From: an uncultured Mediterranea sp.
Lineage (GTDB): Bacteria > Bacteroidota > Bacteroidia > Bacteroidales > Bacteroidaceae
DNA length: 50,250 nt
Direction: 5' to 3'
Assembly: GCA_945831575.1 (NCBI GenBank)
Contig: CAMACX010000021.1
Location: 1-50,250, forward strand
The notes under the pieces were generated by a model. That model did no database searches, was not told the DNA's origin, and saw nothing but the letters and a program-made list of their open reading frames with translations. Below, piece by piece: positions 1-8,161 of this stretch (positions within the stretch are counted from its first letter, which is position 1; the number at the start of each line of letters is the position of its first letter). Position numbers and translations under genes: made by a program.

Positions 1-55
1 CTCTCGGTACGGCGGTTTTCAAGACCGCTGTAATCGACCACTCTACCACCTTTCC
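1..55 (-). tRNA. tRNA-Ser (anticodon UGA), 3' part cut by window edge
   Basis: Read on the minus strand, the gene begins at 55 with a GGAAAGG acceptor arm, then a D-arm, then a perfect 5-bp anticodon stem (GCGGT/ACCGC) around the loop CTTGAAA, which gives anticodon TGA. The long variable arm begins just before the window edge, as expected for a class II tRNA-Ser. The T-arm and acceptor 3' strand lie outside the window. Confidence 0.9.
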
Positions 56-147
56 AATATTTCATCGCACTCAAGGGGAAGTCTTTTTCAAGCACTTGCT
101 ACGGTTTCTCTCAACCTTTACAGAGGTGCTTTCCCTTAATTGCGCTG

Positions 148-178
148 CAAAGGTAGAGATTATTTTTGAATCTCCAAA
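148..178 (-). promoter_or_regulatory. Bacteroidota-type promoter of tRNA-Ser
   Basis: On the minus strand there is TTTG (175-178), a 19-bp spacer and TACCTTTG (148-155). This is an exact match to the Bacteroides -33/-7 consensus TTTG-N19-21-TAnnTTTG. It lies about 90 bp before the tRNA-Ser 5' end, implying a processed leader. Confidence 0.8.
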
Positions 179-209
179 ACTTTTCGGCATTTTTTTCAAA
201 AATAAATTG

Positions 210-217
210 TACTTTTG
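210..217 (+). promoter_or_regulatory. -7 box upstream of mutS2
   Basis: TACTTTTG matches the -7 element TAnnTTTG. No good TTTG lies at the expected -33 position. Transcription would begin near 224, so the mutS2 leader is very short. Confidence 0.55.
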
Positions 218-240
218 CACAACGTTAGATGATAAAATAT

Positions 241-2775
241 ATGATAATATACCCGCAAAACTTTGAAAATAAGATAGGTTACGACCAAATTCGCCACCTG
301 CTCAAGGAACGCTGTCTGAGTACACTCGGTGAGGAGCGTGTGGACGCAATGCACTTCTCTGACCGATATGAGGAGGTGGAAGAGTGGCTCAGCCAGACCT
401 GTGAGATGATGGACATCCTGCAGGGCGAGGAGGAGTGGCCTGCCCAATATTATTTTGATGTACGCGCGTCGCTCGCACGCATACGCGTGGAAGGTCTCTA
501 CCTGGACGAACAGGAGCTGTGGGACCTGCGCCGCTCGCTGGAGACCATCGGGCGCATCGTGCGCTTCCTGCTCCATCCCGAGGAAGAGGAGATGGATACA
601 CCAGAAGGGACACTCCCCGCATACCGCTATCCCTGCCTGAGCAGGCTGGCTGCTGACGTGGAGGTATTTCCCCAACTGGTGAAGCTGATGGATTCCATCC
701 TCTCGCCTTACGGCAAAATCAAGGACAATGCCTCGCCTGAACTCGCCCGAATCCGCCGCGAACTGAGCGCCACGATGGGCAGCATAGGACGCACGCTCAA
801 CAGCATCCTGCGCAATGCCCAGTCGGAAGGGGTGGTGGACAAGGACATCACCCCCACCCTGCGTGACGGACGACTGGTCATCCCTGTGGCTCCTGCCCTG
901 AAGCGAAAGATACGTGGCATCGTACACGATGAGTCGGCCAGTGGCAAGACGGTCTTCATCGAGCCTGCTGAGGTGGTGGAGGCCAACAACCGCATCCGGG
1001 AGCTGGAGAGTGACGAGCGACGCGAGATCATCCGCATCCTCACGGACCTCTCCAACCGCCTGCGCCCGAGCATCCCCTCACTGCTCATCAGCTATGAGCT
1101 GCTGGCTGAGGTGGACTTCATCCGGGCAAAGGCTTCATGGGCACTCAGCAACCAGGCCATCAAGCCTGCACTGGAGCAAGGTCAGGTGATGGACTGGGTG
1201 ATGGCTGTACATCCCCTGCTGCAAGCTTCGCTGGCCAAGCACGGGAAACGGGTCGTACCGTTGGACATCGAGCTCAACGAGCAGCAACGCATCCTGCTCA
1301 TCTCGGGACCTAATGCAGGCGGTAAATCAGTATGCCTCAAGACGGTGGGGCTCCTGCAATACATGCTGCAATGTGGATTGCCCATCCCCCTGCATGAGGG
1401 AAGCCATGCCGGCCTATTCAGCAGCATCTTCATTGACATCGGTGACGAGCAGAGCATCGAGGATGACCTCAGCACCTACTCTTCGCACCTGCTCAACATG
1501 AAGCAGATGATGAAGATGGCCGATGACCGGAGTCTGATACTCATTGATGAGTTTGGCGGAGGTACGGAGCCGCAGATTGGCGGGGCCATTGCCGAGGCGG
1601 TGCTGAAGCGGTTCAATGAGAAGCAGGCATACGGGGTCATCACGACCCACTACCAGAACCTGAAGCACTTTGCCGAGGACCACGAAGGGGTGGTCAATGG
1701 GGCCATGCTCTATGACCGCCACCTGATGCAACCGCTCTTCCAACTGCAGATTGGCAACCCGGGCAGTTCGTTTGCCGTGGAGATTGCCCGCAAGATTGGC
1801 CTGCCCGAGGAGGTGATTGCTGATGCTTCGGCCATCGTGGGTAGCGAATACATCAATGCGGACAAGTACCTGCAGGACATCGTGCGCGACAAACGCTACT
1901 GGGAGAACAAGCGACAGAGCATCCGTCAACGGGAGAAGCAGATGGAGGAGACCATCGCCCGCTACCAGCAGGAGATGGAGGAGCTGCAACAACAGCGCAA
2001 GCAGATCATCCGCGAGGCCAAGGAGCAGGCACAGCAACTGATGAGTGAGGCGAACTCGCGCATCGAGAATACCATCAGTGCCATCAAGGAGGCGCAGGCC
2101 GAGAAGGAGAAGACGCGCAAGGTACGGCAGGAGCTGAATGCCTTCCGCGAAACGCTGGAACAACAGCAGGTGGCTGAAGAGGAGGAGCGTATAGCACGCA
2201 AAATGAAGTTGCTCCAGGAACGTGCCGAGCGGAAGAAGGAGCGCAAAGCCAAAGGAAAGGGTCCTGAAGCAGGGGTGCAGGCATCAAAACCGGAACCGCC
2301 CAAGCCGATTACAGCCGGCGAGACCGTAAAGCTCCGCGGACAGAGCACCGTGGGACAGGTGATGGAGGTGAACGACAAGCAGGCTGTGGTGGTCTTTGGA
2401 CAACTGAAGACGATGGTGAAGCTGGACAGGCTGGAGCGCACCAACGCACCGCTCCGCCAAGTGGAACTCTCTACCAAGAGCACCTTTGTGACAGCCGAGA
2501 CGCGTGATGCCATGCACGAGAAGAAGTTGCACTTCAAGCAGGACCTGGATGTGCGGGGGATGCGGGGAGACGAGGCCATCCAGGCGGTGACCTACTTCAT
2601 CGACGACGCCATCCTCGTAGGCATGAGCCGCGTGCGCATCCTGCATGGAACAGGCACGGGCATCTTGCGCACCTTGATACGGCAATACCTGCAGACGGTC
2701 GGTGGAGTGCGCCACTTCCAGGATGAGCATGTGCAGTTTGGCGGAGCAGGAATCACCGTGGTGGACCTGAATTAG
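241..2775 (+). CDS. mutS2: Endonuclease MutS2
   Basis: MutS paralogue of about 844 residues. The family lacks the mismatch-recognition domain and acts in suppression of recombination and, in some bacteria, ribosome rescue. Visible in the sequence: a MutS core/lever region; a Walker A motif GPNAGGKS near residue 355; a Walker B-like LILIDEFGGGTEP near 431; a long charged coiled coil at roughly 540-670 (the clamp); a linker rich in Lys and Pro; and a C-terminal Smr nuclease domain (LDVRGMRG...HGTGTG) in the last 80 residues. An in-frame ATG at 229 is the longer alternative start. I prefer 241 because it gives the family-typical MIIYPQNFE beginning and leaves a less extreme leader after the -7 box at 210-217. 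The gene stands alone and runs toward the serine dehydratase gene on the same strand. Confidence 0.95.
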   Translation: MIIYPQNFENKIGYDQIRHLLKERCLSTLGEERVDAMHFSDRYEEVEEWLSQTCEMMDILQGEEEWPAQYYFDVRASLARIRVEGLYLDEQELWDLRRSLETIGRIVRFLLHPEEEEMDTPEGTLPAYRYPCLSRLAADVEVFPQLVKLMDSILSPYGKIKDNASPELARIRRELSATMGSIGRTLNSILRNAQSEGVVDKDITPTLRDGRLVIPVAPALKRKIRGIVHDESASGKTVFIEPAEVVEANNRIRELESDERREIIRILTDLSNRLRPSIPSLLISYELLAEVDFIRAKASWALSNQAIKPALEQGQVMDWVMAVHPLLQASLAKHGKRVVPLDIELNEQQRILLISGPNAGGKSVCLKTVGLLQYMLQCGLPIPLHEGSHAGLFSSIFIDIGDEQSIEDDLSTYSSHLLNMKQMMKMADDRSLILIDEFGGGTEPQIGGAIAEAVLKRFNEKQAYGVITTHYQNLKHFAEDHEGVVNGAMLYDRHLMQPLFQLQIGNPGSSFAVEIARKIGLPEEVIADASAIVGSEYINADKYLQDIVRDKRYWENKRQSIRQREKQMEETIARYQQEMEELQQQRKQIIREAKEQAQQLMSEANSRIENTISAIKEAQAEKEKTRKVRQELNAFRETLEQQQVAEEEERIARKMKLLQERAERKKERKAKGKGPEAGVQASKPEPPKPITAGETVKLRGQSTVGQVMEVNDKQAVVVFGQLKTMVKLDRLERTNAPLRQVELSTKSTFVTAETRDAMHEKKLHFKQDLDVRGMRGDEAIQAVTYFIDDAILVGMSRVRILHGTGTGILRTLIRQYLQTVGGVRHFQDEHVQFGGAGITVVDLN

Positions 2776-2871
2776 CTGAATAGCACACTCATCAAAGATA
2801 GACATCATACTTATCATCTCTAAATAGCATACTAACAATACATAAATATTATACTTATAAGATATATACCT

Positions 2872-4083
2872 ATGAAATCGATTAAAGAAATCTACCGCAT
2901 CGGCACGGGACCTTCGAGCAGCCACACCATGGCTCCCCGTAAGGCAGCCGAGATCTTCCTGCAGCGTCATCCAGAGGCTGCGTCGTTCCAAGTAACCCTC
3001 TATGGCAGTCTGGCTGCCACAGGCAAGGGACACATGACCAACGTGGCTATCGTGGAGGTGCTGCAACCGCACGCTCCCGTGGAAATCATCTGGGAACCTA
3101 AAGTCTTTCTCCCCTTCCACCCCAACGGCATGAAGTTTATCGCACTCAATGCGGCTGGAGATGTACTGGACGAATGGACGGTCTATAGCATAGGAGGTGG
3201 TGCACTGGCGGAAGAGAGTGACGGGGCGCAATCGGTCAACACGCCGGACGTCTATGAATTGAGCCACCTGAGCGACATTCTGCAATGGTGTGAACGCTCG
3301 GGACGTAACTATTGGGAGTACGTGAAGGAGTGTGAGGAGAGCGATATCTGGGATTACCTGGCCGAAGTGTGGAAGGCCATGCGCGAATCTATACGCCGTG
3401 GACTGGATGCAGAAGGGGTACTGCCCGGCCCGCTTCACCTGCGTCGCAAGGCTTCTGCCTACTATATCAAGGCCAGTGGCTACAAGGCCTCCCTGCAGTC
3501 GCGCGGACTGGTCTTCTCCTATGCCCTGGCCGTGAGCGAAGAGAATGCCTCAGGGGGTGTGATTGTGACGGCTCCGACATGTGGCTCGTGTGGCGTGGTG
3601 CCTGCGGTACTCTACCACTTGCAGAAGAGCCGGGAGTTCAGCGACATCCGCATCTTGCGTGCCCTGGCCACTGCAGGCCTGATTGGCAACATCGTCAAGC
3701 AGAACGCCTCCATCTCGGGAGCCGAAGCTGGCTGCCAGGCTGAGGTGGGTACAGCCTGTTCCATGGCCTCGGCTGCGGCCAACCAACTCTTTGGAGGCAG
3801 TCCCACACAGATTGAGTATGCGGCTGAGATGGGTCTGGAGCATCACCTGGGCATGACGTGCGACCCGGTATGTGGCATGGTGCAAATCCCCTGTATCGAG
3901 CGCAACGCCTATGCGGCTGCACGTGCCCTGGATGCCAACCTCTACTCCTCCTTTACCGACGGTATGCACCGCGTATCGTTTGATAAGGTGGTAGAGGTGA
4001 TGAAGGAGACCGGCAACGACCTCCCCTCGCTCTATAAAGAGACGAGTGAAGGCGGCCTGGCCAAAGTATCGGATGTGAAGTAA
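2872..4083 (+). CDS. sdaA: L-serine ammonia-lyase (single-chain, iron-sulfur)
   Basis: Deaminates L-serine to pyruvate and ammonia using a [4Fe-4S] cluster. The 403-residue chain fuses the beta domain (TGPSSSHTM at residues 12-20, the family signature) to the alpha catalytic domain (TAPTCGSCG near 234-242 and CDPVCGMVQIPC at 330-341). Cys288, Cys330 and Cys341 are spaced 42 and 11 apart. From memory this is the spacing of the three cluster ligands in structurally known bacterial serine dehydratases. The chain ends in ...SDVK, so it lacks the C-terminal cysteine that serves as a fourth ligand or tail in some homologues. The start ATG follows a 96-bp AT-rich spacer without a clear consensus promoter. 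It converges with the yeiH-like gene, whose stop is only 3 bp away. Confidence 0.95.
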   Translation: MKSIKEIYRIGTGPSSSHTMAPRKAAEIFLQRHPEAASFQVTLYGSLAATGKGHMTNVAIVEVLQPHAPVEIIWEPKVFLPFHPNGMKFIALNAAGDVLDEWTVYSIGGGALAEESDGAQSVNTPDVYELSHLSDILQWCERSGRNYWEYVKECEESDIWDYLAEVWKAMRESIRRGLDAEGVLPGPLHLRRKASAYYIKASGYKASLQSRGLVFSYALAVSEENASGGVIVTAPTCGSCGVVPAVLYHLQKSREFSDIRILRALATAGLIGNIVKQNASISGAEAGCQAEVGTACSMASAAANQLFGGSPTQIEYAAEMGLEHHLGMTCDPVCGMVQIPCIERNAYAAARALDANLYSSFTDGMHRVSFDKVVEVMKETGNDLPSLYKETSEGGLAKVSDVK

Positions 4084-4086
4084 TCC

Positions 4087-5115
4087 CTAAAGAAGGATAT
4101 ACCCCAGGGTAGCTACGCTGATGACAATCCAGAGCAGGACGCCCTGAATCATCGGTTTGATACCTACTTGCTTGATTACGTCACGAGAGAGGGATGCCCC
4201 AATGAAGAAGAGCGTTACCGTGAGCGACTGACGGGCCAAGGAATTGACCGTCCGGCCTATGACGGCTCCTGTCTCGGAGGTGGAGAGCAGGTAGGTATTG
4301 ACTACCATAGCGAGCACGAAGAAGAGGATAAACCAGGGGATGGTGATCTTGCCTCCCTTGCGGTTAAACATCACGCTGGTCAGCAGAGCCAGGGGGATAA
4401 TCCACAGGGCTCGGGTCAGCTTAATGGTAGTGGCCACCTGAAGGGCCTCTTCACCATAGGCTGCCCCGGCCCCTACCACAGAACTGGTGTCGTGGATGGC
4501 AATGGCTGCCCACATGCCAAACTGCTGCTGGTCCATGCCGAGCGCATGGCCAATGGGTGGGAAGATGAAGAGGGCAATGGCGTTGAGGATGAAGATGGTG
4601 CCGAGCGCTACGGACATGTCACTGTCCTTGGCTTTGAGCACAGAGCCTACCGCCGCGATGGCACTACCGCCACAGATGGCTGTGCCCGAACTGATCAGAT
4701 AGGAGGTGTCACGGTTAACTTTCAGGAGTTTACGCCCTAGAATCCAACCGATGAGCAGCGTGCCTACTACAGAAATCACTGTAAACTCCATGCCCTCCTT
4801 GCCCGAGGCAAGAGAGGCCTCCAGATTCATGCCAAAGCCAAGTCCCACGACGGAATATTGCAACAGGTACTTCGACATTTTCTTATTGAATTTTGGGAAA
4901 GGCTGCCCGCAGAGCAGGGCGAAGGCCAGACCGCTAAAGAGCGCCACCGGAGGGGTAACCCATGAGGTGAAGGGACGGGATGCAGGAATGTACCATGCCA
5001 ACAGGCAGAGGGTAAGCACTGCAAGCACCAACTTGTAAATCAGCTTGTTGTTCCTCTTGAGGAACGACTCTCCCTGAGATGCTGACTCAGGAGCAGTCGC
5101 ATTGGATGTTGCCAT
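4087..5115 (-). CDS. YeiH/YadS-type putative sulfate exporter family membrane protein
   Basis: A 342-residue polytopic inner-membrane protein of the family once named conserved hypothetical 698 (PF03601, YeiH). It has about ten hydrophobic segments after a polar N-terminus of some 25 residues. Recognisable motifs are SGTAICGGSAIAA and AIHDTSSVVGAGAAYG, both typical of the family's membrane core. Members have been linked to sulfate or sulfonate-derived anion export, but the substrate is not established, so the transport role is an inference. The gene is divergent from the small ORF at 5263 and has a strong consensus promoter. Its stop is 3 bp from the serine dehydratase stop, so the two genes converge with no room for a separate terminator. 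Confidence 0.88.
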   Translation of the reverse strand: MATSNATAPESASQGESFLKRNNKLIYKLVLAVLTLCLLAWYIPASRPFTSWVTPPVALFSGLAFALLCGQPFPKFNKKMSKYLLQYSVVGLGFGMNLEASLASGKEGMEFTVISVVGTLLIGWILGRKLLKVNRDTSYLISSGTAICGGSAIAAVGSVLKAKDSDMSVALGTIFILNAIALFIFPPIGHALGMDQQQFGMWAAIAIHDTSSVVGAGAAYGEEALQVATTIKLTRALWIIPLALLTSVMFNRKGGKITIPWFILFFVLAMVVNTYLLSTSETGAVIGRTVNSLARQSLTVTLFFIGASLSRDVIKQVGIKPMIQGVLLWIVISVATLGYILL

Positions 5116-5143
5116 ACAAAAAAATATTTTAGAAAAATCGCTG

Positions 5144-5175
5144 CAAAAATAAATAAAAGCACTATCTTTACCAAA
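5144..5175 (-). promoter_or_regulatory. Bacteroidota-type promoter of the YeiH-family gene
   Basis: On the minus strand TTTG (5172-5175), 20 bp, then TATTTTTG (5144-5151), a full consensus match. The start codon lies 28 bp downstream. Confidence 0.75.
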
Positions 5176-5262
5176 AATTTGGAGGAAGTATCGTACACGA
5201 ATCCGTTATTACCTCCAGAGAGAAGCAATTTTCGTTTTACTAACTTATTGATTATTAAAATT

Positions 5263-5532
5263 ATGGCAAACAAAAGAAATCTGAAGAAGCAAATTAATCA
5301 TATTGCAAGCGAACTGTTTACGGACTGTCTTATTCAAAGCCTCTACGTACCTGGGACAAACAAGGAGAAGGCTGACCAACTGATGGGACGCATCCTCAAC
5401 CTGCAGGATGAATACCTGGCACGCATCAGCCACATCGAACCGGGCAGCGTGAAGCTATTCTTCAAGAAGCTCCGTGCAGACTTCAATGCCGAAGTGAGTG
5501 CCATCCTTGATGAACTGGCCAAACTGAACTGA
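5263..5532 (+). CDS. Small conserved-looking hypothetical protein (89 aa)
   Basis: The product starts MANKRNLKKQIN and is an 89-residue, charged, largely helical soluble protein with no signal peptide, no cysteine pair and only one Cys. I do not recognise a named family. Proteins of this size and start are commonly found in Bacteroides next to acyltransferases, but that is recollection rather than proof. The reading frame opens further upstream (to 5179), but the ATG at 5263 is the natural start because the upstream part is AT-rich leader shared with the divergent promoter. The stop is 2 bp from the next start codon, so it is almost certainly co-transcribed and possibly translationally coupled with the acyltransferase gene at 5535. 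Confidence 0.75.
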   Translation: MANKRNLKKQINHIASELFTDCLIQSLYVPGTNKEKADQLMGRILNLQDEYLARISHIEPGSVKLFFKKLRADFNAEVSAILDELAKLN

Positions 5533-5534
5533 AC

Positions 5535-6080
5535 ATGAAGCAAAGCATCTGCCGTTTCCTTTTCTATCGCTTGATGGGATGGAAAAGTGAAGTCACTGTG
5601 CCCATCTACGACAAATGTCTGGTCTGCATGGCACCGCATACTTCCAACTGGGACCTCCTCATCGGTAAGCTCTTTGCCGGTGCAAATGGTATCACAGGCT
5701 CGTTCATGATGAAGAAGGAGTGGTTCTTCTTCCCTCTGGGTATGCTGTTTCGTGCCATGGGGGGCATCCCCGTGGACCGGAGCCGGAAGACCTCGCTCAC
5801 CGAACAGATGGCTGAGCAGTTCCGCCGAAGCAAGCGCTTTCTGCTCGTCATCACACCCGAAGGTACTCGCAAGGCCAATCCCGACTGGAAGAAGGGCTTC
5901 TACTACATTGCGCGGGGGGCTGATGTGCGCGTGTTGCTGATGGGATTCGACTTCCCCACCCGCACGTTGAGCATTACTAAAGAACTGCAACTCTCTGATA
6001 ACGTAGATGAATGCATCCGTGAGATGAAGCAACACTTCAAGCAATACACGGGTAAGCATCCTGAAAAATTCGCCATCTGA
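5535..6080 (+). CDS. PlsC-like lysophospholipid acyltransferase family protein
   Basis: A 181-residue member of the 1-acyl-glycerol-phosphate acyltransferase superfamily. The catalytic HX4D motif is HTSNWD at residues 35-40. The acceptor-binding PEGTR motif is at 108-112, preceded by the GIPVDRS block around 77-83 that is typical of the family. It is shorter than PlsC (about 240 residues) and has no obvious N-terminal membrane anchor, like other short bacterial acyltransferases of this fold. The role is probably acylation of a lysophospholipid or another lipid at the inner face of the membrane; the substrate cannot be read from the sequence. It starts 2 bp after the 89-residue ORF and converges with the acyltransferase-3 gene. 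Confidence 0.88.
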   Translation: MKQSICRFLFYRLMGWKSEVTVPIYDKCLVCMAPHTSNWDLLIGKLFAGANGITGSFMMKKEWFFFPLGMLFRAMGGIPVDRSRKTSLTEQMAEQFRRSKRFLLVITPEGTRKANPDWKKGFYYIARGADVRVLLMGFDFPTRTLSITKELQLSDNVDECIREMKQHFKQYTGKHPEKFAI

Positions 6081-6098
6081 TCAAGTATAGAGGGCGCC

Positions 6099-7049
6099 TT
6101 ATCTTAACATGTTGCGGCCACAGAAGTAGGGGGAGATGCCCCATGCATCCATGACTCTGGCTAGCAGCAGGGAGCCCTCTACAGCTGTCCCCAAAGCTAC
6201 CATTAAGAACAGCAGTCCTGTAGGATCAAAGGCGAACCACGGTACACAAAACTTCATCCCCATGGTAAAAAGGGGTGAAAAGAGAAAGATGGCGAGGCTA
6301 TTACGGCCCGCACGGATGAGCATACTACCCAGCATGGTGGTGGACATCACCGTGTAGCACTTCAGCATGAGGGAGAAGACCAGATAGAGTATCAGCAATC
6401 CTCCCGGAGTGGACCGGTCAAGGCAATCGGGCACTAGGCAGAGCAACACAAGCGGTACCACGACCCACCAGGAGCTGCACAGCAGTGCCCGAGGTGACAG
6501 TTGGCTACTTGCAAGCAGCACGCCCAGCATGTAATAGTACCCATTGGTCAAGGAGAGCAGCCCCATCAGTTGGGCACACACCCACACACCCACCAGAGCA
6601 AATAGGAAGTGCCCGAATACCCTATGTGCCGTAATGCCACAAGCGGTCAGCATCCCTTGCGCCAGCCGACTGATAAGGGTACAGATAATCAATGTATGCA
6701 GGTACCAATAGGGTCCCAAAGGATGCAGGAGCAGTTTATCCAGCATCACCCGTAGTGAAAGCTGCTCAACCGCCTCGCGCACAGGCAAGATAGAGGACAT
6801 CACTACATAGCCACTCTCCATGACGGCATAGGGTACCAGAAGCCAGCCTAAGGAGCGTAGGAACTGTGGCCACGGTGCGTCCTGCTTCATCAGATAGCCA
6901 GAAATCAGCAGAAAACCCGGCATGTGAAACGTATAGACCACCCGCTTGAGGTAAGGGTAGCTGTCACCTATATATATAAGGTGAAAAGCTACCATGAGCA
7001 GAATCAGCACCCCCTTGAAGTAATCTATCTCGACAATCCTTCTTCGCAT
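6099..7049 (-). CDS. Acyltransferase-3 family membrane protein
   Basis: A 316-residue integral membrane protein of the acyltransferase 3 / OafA family (PF01757). The N-terminus IDYFKGVLILLMVAFHL carries the characteristic first membrane segment with its conserved His, followed by TFHMPGFLLISGY, a typical second block. About ten membrane spans are apparent. Family members transfer acetyl or other acyl groups to exported carbohydrates such as O-antigen, capsule or peptidoglycan, so a cell-surface glycan modification is the most likely job, but no glycan locus lies nearby. It is followed on the same strand, 17 bp upstream at its 5' side, by the BASS-type transporter gene, suggesting a two-gene operon (transporter first, then this gene). 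Confidence 0.88.
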   Translation of the reverse strand: MRRRIVEIDYFKGVLILLMVAFHLIYIGDSYPYLKRVVYTFHMPGFLLISGYLMKQDAPWPQFLRSLGWLLVPYAVMESGYVVMSSILPVREAVEQLSLRVMLDKLLLHPLGPYWYLHTLIICTLISRLAQGMLTACGITAHRVFGHFLFALVGVWVCAQLMGLLSLTNGYYYMLGVLLASSQLSPRALLCSSWWVVVPLVLLCLVPDCLDRSTPGGLLILYLVFSLMLKCYTVMSTTMLGSMLIRAGRNSLAIFLFSPLFTMGMKFCVPWFAFDPTGLLFLMVALGTAVEGSLLLARVMDAWGISPYFCGRNMLR

Positions 7050-7066
7050 AGCTCCTGTTGACTGTC

Positions 7067-8029
7067 TTAGTGCGCCGCTTTGGTCTCGAGCTTACGCTTC
7101 TTCCAGAGCTGGTAGCTGTTGATCAGATTCTGCCACAGCACATAGGAGCCTGGTCCTACGGAGGAGAGAGGCTGCAGATAGGTATAGGCCATCCAGATAG
7201 CCAGCACCGTATTCTTCTGCCCCAAGGCCTGCCCGGCAGAAAGACGCTCTCCGTAATGCTGACCCACCCTTTTGCCCAACGCAAATTGCACCACGCAAGT
7301 GACCAGACCGGCCAGCGCAATAAGCCACATGACGAAGACCGGTGCCTCACTATTTACCAACGAGCGAATAGTCTGGCCCGATACGATAGCCAACGCCACA
7401 CCCCACAGGTAGAAGGCTGCCTCATGACGGTTCATCAACCATTGATGCACAGCGGGAACAAAGCGACGCAACAGCAAGGCCAGGATGAAGGGACAGAGCA
7501 GCAAAGGGAACACCTTGCTTAAGATACGCAGAAAAGCCAGGAAGAAGGTCAACCCCTCATGTGGCTCCACCAAGGGGAACAGTAGAGGTACAGCCACTGC
7601 AGCCATCAGGTTGGAGAGCAACGTGTAGGTAGTCAACGTAGCTGCACTGCCTCCCAGCTTGGCCGTAATCACTGCAGCAGCAGTGGCCGTAGGGCAGACC
7701 AGACAGACCATGGCCGCCTCAAACACCTCGCGGTAGAGCTCCGGCAGAGGACAGGCCACCAACAGCCACGTGAGCAACAGCACCACAACAATCTGGAAAA
7801 GCAACAGCCACCCATGCCATCCACGAGGCTTGAGGTCACACACCTCTACCTTACAGAAAGTAAGCAGCAACTGGGCAAAAATCAAGGTGGGGGTAAGCAA
7901 TGCAATCACCTGCAAGAGCAAGGGTTTGCATGGAGCAACCCATGCCACCTTGGCAAAAAAGAAATAAGCCAACGCACCCGAAAGCATCGCTACGGGAAGA
8001 GTCCAATTCTTAAGAAATCGTATAAACAT
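7067..8029 (-). CDS. Bile acid:sodium symporter (BASS) family transporter
   Basis: A 320-residue polytopic membrane protein with nine or ten hydrophobic segments. It matches the bile-acid:Na+ symporter superfamily: a VCLVCPTATAAAVITAKLGG block around residues 110-130, and near the C-terminus a GQALGQKNTVLAIWMAYTY block, corresponding to the conserved half-helix crossover of this fold. The substrate is unknown; bacterial relatives carry organic anions such as pantoate, 2-keto acids or bile acids. The gene is upstream of, and probably co-transcribed with, the acyltransferase-3 gene. It is divergent from the amidase gene. The shared 132-bp spacer has a consensus -7 box only for the amidase direction; facing the transporter there is only a degenerate TATCTTCG. 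Confidence 0.85.
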   Translation of the reverse strand: MFIRFLKNWTLPVAMLSGALAYFFFAKVAWVAPCKPLLLQVIALLTPTLIFAQLLLTFCKVEVCDLKPRGWHGWLLLFQIVVVLLLTWLLVACPLPELYREVFEAAMVCLVCPTATAAAVITAKLGGSAATLTTYTLLSNLMAAVAVPLLFPLVEPHEGLTFFLAFLRILSKVFPLLLCPFILALLLRRFVPAVHQWLMNRHEAAFYLWGVALAIVSGQTIRSLVNSEAPVFVMWLIALAGLVTCVVQFALGKRVGQHYGERLSAGQALGQKNTVLAIWMAYTYLQPLSSVGPGSYVLWQNLINSYQLWKKRKLETKAAH

Positions 8030-8136
8030 CGTTCAATTACTCCTATTTTGGGGTGCGAAGATAGTACAAATTCCATTTTTAGTGGGCGAAAAAGGAGAAA
8101 ACTTTTTCCAAAGATGACGTTTTGCTAAAAAAATAG

Positions 8137-8144
8137 TAACTTTG
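8137..8144 (+). promoter_or_regulatory. -7 box of the amidase gene
   Basis: TAACTTTG matches TAnnTTTG and ends 17 bp before the amidase ATG. There is no TTTG at the correct -33 distance. Confidence 0.55.
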
Positions 8145-8161
8145 CCGCAAAATATCAGCTG